Below are positions 17,649-26,768 of a stretch of DNA of 64,000 nucleotides, piece by piece. Within the stretch, counting starts at the first letter, position 1. Every line of letters begins with the position of its first letter. The position numbers and the translations under genes were made by a program. The stretch covers positions 62,001-126,000 of the forward strand of contig NZ_JACSDI010000006.1 of NCBI RefSeq assembly GCF_022410515.1, given 5' to 3'. The stretch is from Shewanella cutis (GTDB taxonomy: Bacteria > Pseudomonadota > Gammaproteobacteria > Enterobacterales > Shewanellaceae). The notes beneath the pieces were generated by a model. That model did not search any database. It was not told the origin of the DNA and saw nothing but the letters and a program-made list of their open reading frames with translations.

Positions 17649-18125
17649 TTAGCTTTTTAACTTAAAGCTACCTTGCATAATCGCCCAGTGGCCAGGGAAG
17701 CTACAGAAGAATTGGTAAGCTTCAGTTGGGCTCATGCCCGCGGTGCTGAAGGTGACTGAGGTTGATTCACCACCACCGACTAGACCAGTATGTGCAATCA
17801 CACGGCTATCACCCGCTTTAACATAGGCTGCCTCGGCTCCCGCGCCCATACCATCGGTTGCAACGGCTGACATATCAGCGGCTTTGGTTAATACCCAGTT
17901 ATGTCCCATGGCGGCTTTTGGCAGGGTGCCTGTGTGGGTTAGCGTGAGGGTGACTTCTTTACAGGTTGCAGGAACAGACAGCTCTTTTGTGTCAAATTGC
18001 ATTGCGTCAGTCGCAGCAATCTTTAGCTCACATTCATTCGCACTCGCTTGGCTGGCGACGAATAATCCTAGGCCGAGTAGGGTTGCGCTAGTCATATTAC
18101 GGAAAATGGTGCTTGTCGCTTTCAT
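17649..18125 (-). CDS. azu: Azurin (blue copper electron-transfer protein)
   Basis: 158 residues from the ATG at 18125 (AAGGAAG upstream). The signal peptide is ~28 residues ending 'ASQASA', and the mature protein begins 'NECELKI' as in azurins. Copper ligands are visible: His in 'AMGHNWVL', then Cys, His and Met in 'FFCSFPGHWAIMQG'. The Cys pair forming the conserved disulfide is in 'ECEL' and 'ATCKEV'. It carries electrons in the periplasm, typically between cytochromes and peroxidase or reductase partners. Monocistronic. Confidence 0.95.
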   Translation of the reverse strand: MKATSTIFRNMTSATLLGLGLFVASQASANECELKIAATDAMQFDTKELSVPATCKEVTLTLTHTGTLPKAAMGHNWVLTKAADMSAVATDGMGAGAEAAYVKAGDSRVIAHTGLVGGGESTSVTFSTAGMSPTEAYQFFCSFPGHWAIMQGSFKLKS

Positions 18126-18295
18126 CTGGTACTTCCTTATTTTTGAACAAGGCGGTTCGAACCGTTTTGGCTCGAACATACGCTAACCAGCATAGGCAGA
18201 ATTCATTAAATGGGAATGAATTTGGTATGTAAATTATGTATATACAACTTTAGAATGAAATAGGATGAGTGCGGCAATCTGCCGCACCCATGGGA

Positions 18296-19207
18296 TTAAC
18301 GCGATACTTCGCTGCGGTAGGGGATGGCGCGTTGTGCGCCTTCACGGGTCACGGTAATCGCCGATGCTGCGTTGGCAAAGCCGACAGCGGCGGCAATCGA
18401 CATACCTTCACTTAAGCCGACTACGAGCGCGCCGTTGAAGGTATCGCCGGCGGCGACCGTATCAATGGCTTGTACTGTGAGGGCGGGGATGAGCCCGGTA
18501 AAACCTGGGCTGCTAATAAATGCACCTTTGCTGCCTAAGGTAATGACCACAGTGGTAATTCCCTGTTGATGAAGCCATTGGGCGGCGAGTTTGGCATCTT
18601 CTTCATGCTTGACCTCAATGCCCGTTAATGCTTCGGCCTCGGTTTCATTGGGGGTAATAATGTCGACCCATTTGAGGTAGTCCAGCTCCTGAGTAGCCGC
18701 TGGCGCTGGATTGAGCACTGTGGTGATACCAAGACGTTTAGCCATTTGCAGCGCATTGCTAACTGTTTCGGTGGGTGTTTCTAGCTGGATAAGCAGGTAT
18801 TGCGCATTGGCAAACAGGGCGTAATGTTTTTCTAATTCAAGGGGGGTGAGATGGGCATTGGCCCCAGCGGCGATCCCGATGGAGTTTTCGCCATTATCGG
18901 CGACAAAAATCATCGCCGTGCCAGTGCTCACATTGTCGACTAGGGTGATGCCCTCGGCTTGTATGCCATCCTTGAGCCAACTGTTGCGCATTTCATTCCC
19001 AATACTGTCTTGGCCTAAATGGCAGATAAAATCTACGCGAGAATCGGGAAGGCACAGCCGGGCGCAAGCAACCGCCTGATTGGCGCCCTTGCCACCATGT
19101 TCTAACCGATAGCTTCGGCTTTTTAAGGTTTGTCCGGGAACAGGCAAATACTCAAAGTTCATAACATGATCGGCGTTGGCACTGCCGATAACGAGAATAT
19201 GGCTCAT
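18296..19207 (-). CDS. rbsK: Ribokinase (PfkB family)
   Basis: 303 residues from the ATG at 19207, with AAGGG upstream. An ATG at 19231 overlapping the previous stop (ATGA) is the alternative and would add eight residues. PfkB signatures are present: 'GGKGANQAVACARL' near the N-terminus and the catalytic 'DTVAAGDTFNGAL' near the C-terminus (catalytic Asp after GAG-type anion hole). It phosphorylates D-ribose to ribose-5-phosphate. It follows a nucleoside hydrolase gene in the same operon, so its ribose likely comes from nucleoside breakdown. Confidence 0.9.
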   Translation of the reverse strand: MSHILVIGSANADHVMNFEYLPVPGQTLKSRSYRLEHGGKGANQAVACARLCLPDSRVDFICHLGQDSIGNEMRNSWLKDGIQAEGITLVDNVSTGTAMIFVADNGENSIGIAAGANAHLTPLELEKHYALFANAQYLLIQLETPTETVSNALQMAKRLGITTVLNPAPAATQELDYLKWVDIITPNETEAEALTGIEVKHEEDAKLAAQWLHQQGITTVVITLGSKGAFISSPGFTGLIPALTVQAIDTVAAGDTFNGALVVGLSEGMSIAAAVGFANAASAITVTREGAQRAIPYRSEVSR

Positions 19208-19227
19208 AGAAGGTTCACCCTTATGTG

Positions 19228-20184
19228 TCATCTGCGGTTGAGATACGTTGGAGTGTAGGCTGCTAAGCTGTGAACTAACAAGTCAACAAAGCCTTGTCTA
19301 TCGAGTCCAAACAGCACTGTGGCATTGGCGGGCTTACCCGTAAGCTGATAGCGATCGACGACCGTCATCCCTAGCGTTAACTCGCTTTGGGTTTCGATTC
19401 CTACCCAGCAGTCTTGGGCATCAAACAGTTCAGGTTTGAGTAACCAAGCAATAGTGCATGGATCGTGCAGCGGCGCGCCAACAAATCCCCATTTGGGATC
19501 CCTATGGTAAATCATAAAGAAATCCAGTAATTCGGCGACGCATTTAGCCACAGGGTTGGGAATTGCGCGAATACGTTCGATATCTTCGTCCATGATCTGC
19601 GCTTGATGGGTTACATCGAGGCCGCACATGGTAATGGGAATACCGGATTTAAACACGATATCGGCGGCTTCGGGGTCGACAAAAATATTAAACTCGGCGG
19701 CAGGTGTCCAATTGCCGACGCCGGCTGCGCCGCCCATCAGCACAATGCGTTCAATTTTATCGTGTAACTCGCTATGACTCGCTAGTAACAGGGCGATGTT
19801 AGTCAGCGGCCCTGTGGGAATTAAGGTTACTGGCTGATGACTTTGGCGAATTTGCTGCGCCATTAATTCAACTGCGGTAATAGCTTGAGGGCTAAAACTT
19901 GGATTAGGCAATGCAGGGCCATCGAGTCCGGTTTCACCATGGACATTGTCGGCAATGATTAATTCGCGGGCTAATGGCTTGGCGGCGCCGCCAGCGACAG
20001 GAATATCACTGCGATTTAATAAGGTTAAGATCCGCAGGGCATTATTGAGCGTTTTATCTGGCGTTTGGTTGCCGGCGCTAGTGGTGACGGCCAGTGGAAC
20101 CAGCTCTGGATGGGCGAGAGCTAAAATAAGCGCAATAGCGTCGTCATGGCCGGGATCGCAATCCAGAATAATAGGGCGAGTCAT
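19228..20184 (-). CDS. Nucleoside hydrolase (inosine-uridine preferring family)
   Basis: 318 residues, start supported by AAAGGAG. The N-terminal '[18 protein letters not shown]' is the Ca2+-binding aspartate cluster of the family. '[14 protein letters not shown]' and '[17 protein letters not shown]' are further conserved blocks, and '[12 protein letters not shown]' carries the late Asp ligand. It cleaves ribonucleosides to base plus ribose. The downstream ribokinase gene, overlapping or 21 bp away depending on the chosen start, completes a salvage step. Confidence 0.92.
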   Translation of the reverse strand: MTRPIILDCDPGHDDAIALILALAHPELVPLAVTTSAGNQTPDKTLNNALRILTLLNRSDIPVAGGAAKPLARELIIADNVHGETGLDGPALPNPSFSPQAITAVELMAQQIRQSHQPVTLIPTGPLTNIALLLASHSELHDKIERIVLMGGAAGVGNWTPAAEFNIFVDPEAADIVFKSGIPITMCGLDVTHQAQIMDEDIERIRAIPNPVAKCVAELLDFFMIYHRDPKWGFVGAPLHDPCTIAWLLKPELFDAQDCWVGIETQSELTLGMTVVDRYQLTGKPANATVLFGLDRQGFVDLLVHSLAAYTPTYLNRR

Positions 20185-20387
20185 ACTGTTACTCCTTTAA
20201 ACAGTGGTGATGGGGGCTTAGAATAGCATGTTCAAGCGGATGGGCGATGAGTGTGATGATGTCTTTACCGTAATCTGTGAGCTTTTTCTGATTTCTATCA
20301 ATAAGCTGCTACAATTGCGCCCCGCTGTAGGCACAAACAAAATGCATTTAATACTTAAGCGTTATGGAATGATAAGGACGTTTTGGC

Positions 20388-20736
20388 GTGTTGATTAATC
20401 GCAGTAAGTTAACCTCTAGCGCCCCCGCGCGAGGTTGGAGGGGGAGAAATACTCCTGTTTACCTTACCCCCTTTTTTATTTTGAGTCTTGCCGCCTTTTT
20501 ATCACTGAAGGATGGCAAAAGTGGCATTTGGTCAATCAGCTTGAAGTGCGTGGCGATGTTGCCATTGGCCGAGTGATTGACACTGAGTATCAGAGTGAAC
20601 AAGGTTCGAACGACATTTCTCGCCAAAGATTGGTTTGCTTGGTGGAATAACCCACAGCCGATAATCGAGTCATTATCGGATAAAATAGCGCAACATATTC
20701 AACAACTCACGTTTTCAGCAACGACAAGGAAATAAG
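20388..20736 (+). pseudogene. Decayed gene with two frameshifts, upstream of RCC1-type lipoprotein
   Basis: Starting from a GTG at 20388 behind AAGGA, frame 1 gives a basic N-terminus and one hydrophobic segment ('YLTPFFILSLAAFLSL'). A second frame then continues with protein-like 'EGWQKWHLVNQLEVRGDVAI' and on to 'DTEYQSEQ'. A third frame continues with 'TTFLAKDWFAWWNNPQP' and ends at TAA 20734-20736, 2 nt before the next ATG. Each switch equals loss of one base. Joined, they would give a ~115-residue membrane-anchored protein forming an operon with the lipoprotein. Family not recognised; pseudogene status is inferred from frame continuity. Confidence 0.5.
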
Positions 20737-20738
20737 TT

Positions 20739-22181
20739 ATGCAGTCTTATTCAATTCCTCGCCCTTTGGCATTGGTAGCAGCCTTAATCGCCCTGCAATT
20801 AACGGCTTGTAGTCAGCCGAAACCCTTAACTGTATTCGAAAATGATAAGGAAGCCTTATTGCAGTTTGATAACGGCAAACTGCTCCAACTTAAGGAAAAT
20901 CCGAGTCCACAGTATCGCCATATTCCCTGTGATTTACCCGCAGTAGAGACAGTGGTTAGCAACAGTTCGGCCTTTGCGGCGTTAACAAAATCCGGTGAAG
21001 TGATCACTTGGGGCGACAGTTATGCTGGCGGTGATAGCCGCGAGGTGACGGAGCAGCTTAAGCAAGTTAAGCAAATCGTCCCAGTTAAGGACGGGTTTGC
21101 CGCGCTACGTCAAGATGGCACTGTGGTGTACTGGGGCAATGCGGGGAAATATAGCCTCGACAAAGCCCTACAAAACCGCATGACCAATATTACCAAGTTG
21201 TTCGCCAATCAAGAGGCCATTGCCGCGCTAGATGCCAATGGCAAGGTACATACTTGGGGTTATGGCCCCTACGGCGGCAATAGTTTGCATGTGCAGGATC
21301 AATTAGTTGATGTCGTCGATATCTTTGCCAGAGGACGCAGTTTTGTCGCCCTTAAAAAAGAGGGCAGTGCTGTGATTTGGGGGCAGGTTGAAGAGTCGAC
21401 CAATATGAAAAAGTTACTCCCGCAGCTTACGGATGTGGCGAAGATCGAATATTTTCAACACACCTATGCCGCCTTGAAAAAGGACGGTACTGTGGTGAGT
21501 TGGGGCTGGCGCAGTGATGCTTACTCGATCCGCAGCGCCTTAAAGGATGTGGCGAGTATGACGGCAAACAATTGTGCCTTTGCGATTTTAAGTCCTACGG
21601 GGGATGTGCATTTTTGGGGCGATGGGATTAACTGTGGTGTCGATTGGATTCAAAAAACTGATATCACAGGGGTAAAAGAGATTATCAGTGTCGGCTCAGG
21701 GTTTTTATTACTGCGGGATAAGGCGGTGCCGCAAATTGTGGCCGACGATACTGATTACGCTCATCTGTTTGGGTTTCACGATGCCCAAGAGATTCTTGAT
21801 AAATATTGGCAGGAAGGGAGTGTTATTACTCGAGGGCCAGCCTCATTTGTGTTTACGCGTCCCGATGGCAAAGTGGTGCCCGTTGGTTATCGCGCCAACC
21901 GTGATAATGTGGAAAAGTTAATGGCACGTATTCCGCGCCTCACTTGGTTAAATGGCGCAAATGACGGTTATGTTGGCATCAGCGAAAAGGGGGAGTTGGT
22001 CTCTTGGTCGATGAATTTGCCCATGTTCGACAAGTCGCCAGTGCAACCTGCTGACTCGTTAGTGATTAAACCGCTGGATTTGACCCCCGCTGCCCAATGC
22101 GAAACCCCTGAGCAGCGTCAGGCGATTTTGAGCAAAGACAGACCAAAACCTGCGGCAAAAAACTGGGATGGCGTTTTCTAG
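20739..22181 (+). CDS. Lipoprotein with RCC1-like repeats
   Basis: 480 residues. A lipoprotein signal peptide ends at 'LTAC' (Cys about residue 24). Repeating units of ~45-50 residues carry 'A-x-L-x-x-x-G-x-V-x-x-W-G' cores: VITWGD, VVYWGN, VHTWGY, AVIWGQ, VVSWGW and VHFWGD. This is typical of RCC1/BLIP-II beta-propellers, which serve as protein-binding platforms. It is probably an outer- or inner-membrane-attached periplasmic propeller. Partner unknown. The gene just upstream is a remnant. Confidence 0.8.
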   Translation: MQSYSIPRPLALVAALIALQLTACSQPKPLTVFENDKEALLQFDNGKLLQLKENPSPQYRHIPCDLPAVETVVSNSSAFAALTKSGEVITWGDSYAGGDSREVTEQLKQVKQIVPVKDGFAALRQDGTVVYWGNAGKYSLDKALQNRMTNITKLFANQEAIAALDANGKVHTWGYGPYGGNSLHVQDQLVDVVDIFARGRSFVALKKEGSAVIWGQVEESTNMKKLLPQLTDVAKIEYFQHTYAALKKDGTVVSWGWRSDAYSIRSALKDVASMTANNCAFAILSPTGDVHFWGDGINCGVDWIQKTDITGVKEIISVGSGFLLLRDKAVPQIVADDTDYAHLFGFHDAQEILDKYWQEGSVITRGPASFVFTRPDGKVVPVGYRANRDNVEKLMARIPRLTWLNGANDGYVGISEKGELVSWSMNLPMFDKSPVQPADSLVIKPLDLTPAAQCETPEQRQAILSKDRPKPAAKNWDGVF

Positions 22182-22213
22182 CTTATGTGAGTTTTCTCGC
22201 TCACTTGAGATTA

Positions 22214-22246
22214 ATGGACTTTCATCCGTATAGACGTCTATAATGC
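22214..22246 (+). promoter_or_regulatory. Promoter with MET-box-like palindrome upstream of btuB
   Basis: AGACGTCT (22232-22239), identical to the MetJ half-operator consensus, overlaps a TATAAT -10 at 22239-22244. A weak TGGACT -35 lies 18 bp upstream. Only one perfect box is visible; MetJ normally needs two or more tandem boxes, and the adjacent 8-mer is poor. Confidence 0.45.
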
Positions 22247-22325
22247 GCGCGCTCAGGTCAGATATGCCCTGAGCCTTGTTGGGCGTTAATAGGTTTTACG
22301 CCCTTTGAACCTAATTTTGAGTCAA

Positions 22326-22528
22326 CCTTCTGTGGTGCTTGCGATGATAGCGTCGCGAGATAATCGGGAAGCCAGTGAAATTCTGGCACTGCCCCCGCAA
22401 CGGTAAAAGGTGAGAGACGGCCGCATTCGATAGGTGTTCACGATGAACCCTGTAATCGAGTGTGCAAAGGTCAGTTTCGCGTTCGTCTCCAGTTGAGATG
22501 GATATAGCCTAAGTCCGGAGACCGGCCC
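22326..22528 (+). ncRNA. Cobalamin (B12) riboswitch
   Basis: The conserved B12 box is clear: GCCAGTG, then CTGGCACTG, then CCCCGCAACGG (about 22370-22402). The 3' end has the conserved AGTCCGGAGACCGGCC-type segment (22511-22527). It lies 126 bp upstream of btuB and would repress expression when adenosylcobalamin is bound. Confidence 0.93.
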
Positions 22529-22653
22529 TAAAGGTGTTTTTGAGATTTCGGTGGGCAGATCTCAAAATGCGATAGTGACTATCAGTATTTTCTACTGAAT
22601 CAACGATATCGTGGCGCTAATGCCCCGTTTTCCTTGCAGGAGTTAAAGGTAAA

Positions 22654-24615
22654 ATGGGAACACATCCAACTAAAATCGCGCTGCTGATTGGCAGCCTTTG
22701 CAGTCTTTCTGTTATCGCGCCCGCTGTGGCAGCCGATGCAACCAATACCGCCAAAGTCGATGAGCATATCGTCGTGATCGGCCGCTCTGATAAGACCCCG
22801 TTAAATATTGCCGCTAATGTGAATGTGATTGATGCCGCGGCGATTGAAATGAGTGGCGCAACCAGTTTGACCGAAGTGTTACGTGGTCAAAGTGGTATTC
22901 AACTGTCCGACAATAACATTGGCACTAGCTTTGCGATGCGCGGCTTTAGCGCCAGCTCTGCGGTTAACAACACGCTGATTTTGCTCGATGGTCGCCGCCT
23001 AAATAACATCGATATCGCGGCACCGAGCCTGAATGCGATTCCACTCAATTTGATTGAGCGGGTCGAGATTTTATCGGGCAGCGCGGGCGTGCTCTATGGC
23101 GACCAAGCGGTAGGCGGGGTGATTAACATTGTAACTAAGTCGCCTGAGAATACGGGCGGCAGCGTGCAATTATCCGGCGGCAGTTTTAATACCTACGAAG
23201 GTCGCGGCGATGTGTCTGGTGCAATCAACAAGGATTGGCGCTATTTCTTGACTGGTAGCTACAACCAAGGCGATAACTATCGTCAGCATAATGCCAATGA
23301 AACAGGATCGATCCTTGGACGTATTCAATATAAAACGGCAACGGACTCGTTTTTTGTTGAAACCAGCTATTACGATGATGACCGTGAAAACCCTGGCTCA
23401 CTGACGGTCGATCAATTCAAGTTCGATCCGAGTCAGTCTTCCAATAAAACCGAATATGTCCATGAGATGACCACAGCGGCGCGCAGCGGTTATCAGCATC
23501 AGCTTAACCAAAACTGGGCGTTAGCGGCGGATTTAGATTACAGCGATACCTTAGTCAGCTCCGTCAATTGGGGTGCGGGTAGCCATAACACCCGCTCGCT
23601 GTTGATGTTTAGCCCCAAAGCTTTAGCCAACTACAGTACACGCCAAGGCGAGCTAAACCTAGTGACAGGCTTAGATATCAGCCGTGGTAAGGCTGATTAC
23701 GACTCTATGGCGCGAAGCAACGTGCAAGACATGCAAAGTGCTTACCTGCAAGCCACTGTGCCATTAAGCCATACCTTAAGTTATGTGGTAGGCGGACGTT
23801 ATGCGCGGGTGACCGACGATCTAGTCGATGGCAATGTCTATCCAAATGGTATCGATTTAGATGAAGATGCTACTGCATTTGAGTTCGGTTTAAATTATCG
23901 TCCGAGCGCCGAGCACAGATTCTACCTGCGTGGCGATGAGAACTTCCGTTTCGCCAAGGTCGATGAGCAAGCTTACACCCCGAAAGATGTGTTTGGCTTA
24001 AAGCCGCAGACAGGTCGCTCCTATGAGGCGGGTTGGGATTGGACTGTTTCCAGCCAAACTTTACGAGTGAGCCTATATCGCCTCGATTTAGAAGATGAAA
24101 TTGTCTTCGACCCAAGTGCGGAAAAACCTGTTGGTGGCAGCTTCCAAGGCGCTAACGTTAATGCCGATGCCTCACGCCGTTATGGCGCGAGTACCGACTG
24201 GGATTGGCAGGTGACTCAAGCACTGCAATTAGGGCTTGAGTACAACTATATCGATGCCGAATTTACCGATGGATTGAATGATGGCAAGCAATTGTCTTGG
24301 GTGGCTAAGCACTCCGGGCGCGGTTATGTCAGTATGGATGTTGCTGAGCATATTCAACTGTTTGCAGAGGCGATTTACACGGGCGATCGTTTCGTCGAGG
24401 GCGATAATGCTAACCAAGGCGAAAAACTCGCTAGCTATGTGCTTGGTAATGTTGCCCTGAACTATAGCCGTGACGCTTGGTTAGCGAGCCTGCGTATCGA
24501 TAACCTGTTTGATAAAGAGTATGTCAGCTCAGGTTACTACGGTGGTAACTGGGGTGATGGCTATTACGCTGGCCGAGGCCGTGATATTCGCTTGACTGTG
24601 GGTTACCGCTTCTAA
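22654..24615 (+). CDS. btuB: TonB-dependent vitamin B12 receptor, BtuB-like
   Basis: 653 residues with a signal peptide (~26 aa), TonB-box-like 'DEHIVVIG', a plug with 'TSLTEVLRGQSGIQLS' and 'LIERVEILSGSAGVLYGDQA', a beta-barrel, and a terminal aromatic ('LTVGYRF'). The assignment to cobalamin rests on the riboswitch directly upstream. The acidic loops could bind calcium, as in E. coli BtuB (614 aa). It stands alone without cobalamin synthesis genes nearby. Confidence 0.88.
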   Translation: MGTHPTKIALLIGSLCSLSVIAPAVAADATNTAKVDEHIVVIGRSDKTPLNIAANVNVIDAAAIEMSGATSLTEVLRGQSGIQLSDNNIGTSFAMRGFSASSAVNNTLILLDGRRLNNIDIAAPSLNAIPLNLIERVEILSGSAGVLYGDQAVGGVINIVTKSPENTGGSVQLSGGSFNTYEGRGDVSGAINKDWRYFLTGSYNQGDNYRQHNANETGSILGRIQYKTATDSFFVETSYYDDDRENPGSLTVDQFKFDPSQSSNKTEYVHEMTTAARSGYQHQLNQNWALAADLDYSDTLVSSVNWGAGSHNTRSLLMFSPKALANYSTRQGELNLVTGLDISRGKADYDSMARSNVQDMQSAYLQATVPLSHTLSYVVGGRYARVTDDLVDGNVYPNGIDLDEDATAFEFGLNYRPSAEHRFYLRGDENFRFAKVDEQAYTPKDVFGLKPQTGRSYEAGWDWTVSSQTLRVSLYRLDLEDEIVFDPSAEKPVGGSFQGANVNADASRRYGASTDWDWQVTQALQLGLEYNYIDAEFTDGLNDGKQLSWVAKHSGRGYVSMDVAEHIQLFAEAIYTGDRFVEGDNANQGEKLASYVLGNVALNYSRDAWLASLRIDNLFDKEYVSSGYYGGNWGDGYYAGRGRDIRLTVGYRF

Positions 24616-24651
24616 GCTGAATTCTAACAATTAAGTGATTTAGCGTATTTT

Positions 24652-24674
24652 AAAGCCAGACTCAGTCTGGCTTT
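24652..24674 (+). terminator. Terminator after btuB
   Basis: 11-bp perfect stem AAAGCCAGACT/AGTCTGGCTTT followed by a short T-rich stretch. Confidence 0.85.
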
Positions 24675-24875
24675 GTTATTTCTGTTGTTTGATGCAGAGA
24701 AAAATCCTCTCTACGGGTGTAAGATAGGCTAAGTCGTTGCTTATGCTGCAGAGCAGATAACCTATACGGTTGATACAATTATTATACGACTTACTGCTGA
24801 AATTCTTTGTGGTTTGGGTATGATGTGAGCGGTATTCGAATCATCTTATAGCTAATAACAGGTGTAAAGTGTCCT

Positions 24876-25604
24876 ATGACAGATCTTGAGCAACAGGTTT
24901 TTACTCAAGTGAGAGCCATCATAGCGAATGAAGAGCAAGTAATTGGCCGCCGTGGGATCTTAATTCCACTTAAAAAGGCCATTCTTGCTGAAGGCGATAT
25001 TCGTAATGTGATCGATATTATTTCGAGCGATCCCGCGTTAGCGGCCCATATGTTGATGCGCAGTAATTCAGCGCAGGCTTCTGGCGTGGTCAGCCCCAAG
25101 TCTCGTTCCTTAAAAGACGCCCTAATCCGTTTAGGTCAAGTGAATATTTATCGCTATGCCTTTACCTTCTATTTGAAAGAACGCCTCGATGAATTACCCC
25201 AACCCTATAAGAAGTTGGTGCAAGGTTATTGGAAACTTACGGAAAATATCGCTACCGATGCGGTCGACAGCCTAGTCGATATGCCGGATGTTGAGGTTGA
25301 TCCCGATGAAGTGCAAACCTTGGCGTTGTTTAGCGTGTTCGGGCAAATTATTGCCTTAACGGCCTTTGCTTACTTAAATGCTAGCTCTGAGCAATCTTTC
25401 CCGTTAAGCGTGATTAAGTCATTGATTGATAATCAGCAGCAGACCTTAACCATCGAGGCCTTTGAAGCCTTAGATCTCGACCAAGATCTGCGCCAAGAGT
25501 TTATGATCGCCCATAATCTGCGCCAGACCCGCAACCCGAACTCATCAGGGTTAGTTCTGCGCCGAGTATTGTCAATGCGTGGTTTATTGCTTAATCCGCT
25601 CTAA
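24876..25604 (+). CDS. HDOD-domain protein
   Basis: 242 residues. Residues ~30-225 have the HDOD pattern: 'DIISSDPALAAHMLMRSNSA', 'SLKDALIRLGQVNIYRYAF', and a middle segment lacking catalytic HD residues. HDOD proteins are non-catalytic relatives of HD hydrolases and often serve in signalling, frequently with c-di-GMP systems. No extra domain is attached. Target unknown. Confidence 0.82.
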   Translation: MTDLEQQVFTQVRAIIANEEQVIGRRGILIPLKKAILAEGDIRNVIDIISSDPALAAHMLMRSNSAQASGVVSPKSRSLKDALIRLGQVNIYRYAFTFYLKERLDELPQPYKKLVQGYWKLTENIATDAVDSLVDMPDVEVDPDEVQTLALFSVFGQIIALTAFAYLNASSEQSFPLSVIKSLIDNQQQTLTIEAFEALDLDQDLRQEFMIAHNLRQTRNPNSSGLVLRRVLSMRGLLLNPL

Positions 25605-25615
25605 GAACCGCTCAT

Positions 25616-25645
25616 AAAAAAAAGCCTGCGATTGCAGGCTTTTTT
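25616..25645. terminator. Bidirectional terminator between HDOD gene and metR
   Basis: Stem AAAAAAGCCTGC/GCAGGCTTTTTT with a GATT loop. Confidence 0.92.
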
Positions 25646-25662
25646 GTTATCAGTTTCAACGC

Positions 25663-26568
25663 TTAATTGGATTTTTGTTGGCGAGCTAAGCCTTCGCTTG
25701 CCACCAGTTGCAGCCAGTTTTGCACTAAGGCCGAGTTCGCGCTGTGGCGGCGATAGGCGCCAAATAGCGGGCGCTTTAAGCCTTCTTGACCGAGTTTTAC
25801 GGCGGCTAGGCTTAATCCATGTCCCTCATTGATAGACCAATTCGGTAAGGCGGCGATACCATCCTTACAGGCAATCCGCTGTAATAACATCATGGTCAAA
25901 TCGCAGGTCTTTTGCTCGCCTGCCTCAACACCTGCGGGTTCTAAAAAGTGGCGATAAATATCTAAACGCGCCAGTGGCACCGGATAACTGATTATCGGCA
26001 AGCGCGCCAATTGCTTGGGCGTAACATAGGCTTCTTTCGCTAAGGGATGATCCTTGGCAACCACTAACTTCACTTCAAAATCAAATAAATGTTGATAGGC
26101 GAGCGAGTGTCCCGGCACAGGATCAGAGGTCAGCACTATATCCAGTTCGCCCATTTCTAGGGCATTGAGCGAGTCGAATAGATGACGGCTTGAGAGATCT
26201 AACTCGGCCTGCGGATGATCTTGCCTAAATTGCTCCATCACTGGCATTAACCAGCGAAAACAGCTGTGGCATTCAATCCCCACTCTGAGCTGATTGGTTT
26301 CTGTCTCCAAGCCATTTTTCAGATCGGTTTCCGTCTCTAACACCTTAGGCAGAATCTCTTCAGCGAGGTGCAAAAGCCTTGCGCCTTCCTGGGTAAAGGA
26401 GAGCGGTTTGCTTTTACGCACAAAAATAGGCGAGTTAATTCGTTGCTCTAACTCCTTAATTTGATGGGAGAGAGCCGATTGAGTGACAAAACGTTTTTTG
26501 GCTGCGCCCGCCAAGCTGCCACTTTCCTTCAGTGCCATTAAGGTTCGCAGATGTCTTAGTTCGATCAT
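25663..26568 (-). CDS. metR: MetR, LysR-type activator of methionine genes
   Basis: 301 residues from the ATG at 26568 (GGAG six bases upstream), giving 'MIELRHLRTLMAL' like E. coli MetR. The winged helix-turn-helix is at residues ~1-60 ('GSLAGAAKKRFVTQSALSHQ'). The effector domain has the MetR hallmark 'IECHSCFRWLMPV' and 'PLARLDIYRHFLEPAGV'. MetR uses homocysteine as co-activator. It is divergent from metE and shares its control region, as in enteric bacteria. Confidence 0.93.
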   Translation of the reverse strand: MIELRHLRTLMALKESGSLAGAAKKRFVTQSALSHQIKELEQRINSPIFVRKSKPLSFTQEGARLLHLAEEILPKVLETETDLKNGLETETNQLRVGIECHSCFRWLMPVMEQFRQDHPQAELDLSSRHLFDSLNALEMGELDIVLTSDPVPGHSLAYQHLFDFEVKLVVAKDHPLAKEAYVTPKQLARLPIISYPVPLARLDIYRHFLEPAGVEAGEQKTCDLTMMLLQRIACKDGIAALPNWSINEGHGLSLAAVKLGQEGLKRPLFGAYRRHSANSALVQNWLQLVASEGLARQQKSN

Positions 26569-26580
26569 GATCACTCCAAG

Positions 26581-26615
26581 TGAATTTCGCTCATGTTGTG
26601 CTTGAAATCAATTCG
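26581..26615. promoter_or_regulatory. MetR binding sites between metR and metE
   Basis: Two near-matches to TGAA-N5-TTCA: TGAATTTCGCTCA (26581-26593) and TGAAATCAATTCG (26603-26615), each with one mismatch in the outer half-sites. Confidence 0.55.
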
Positions 26616-26649
26616 GTTGCTGGCGTAGAGACTATCACAATAAACTTCT

Positions 26650-26665
26650 AGACGTCCAGACGCCC
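26650..26665 (+). promoter_or_regulatory. MetJ operator (two tandem MET boxes)
   Basis: AGACGTCC followed directly by AGACGCCC, close to the tandem AGACGTCT consensus, 104 bp upstream of the metE start. It would give methionine (SAM) repression of metE. Confidence 0.6.
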
Positions 26666-26768
26666 ATTGTGATTTATCCAAGCTTAAATGCGAAAAAATC
26701 TTCAGGAAACACAATCCGGTGGGTGCAAGTGCCGAATATGGCTTATCTCAAATAAAGGAAGATATGGT

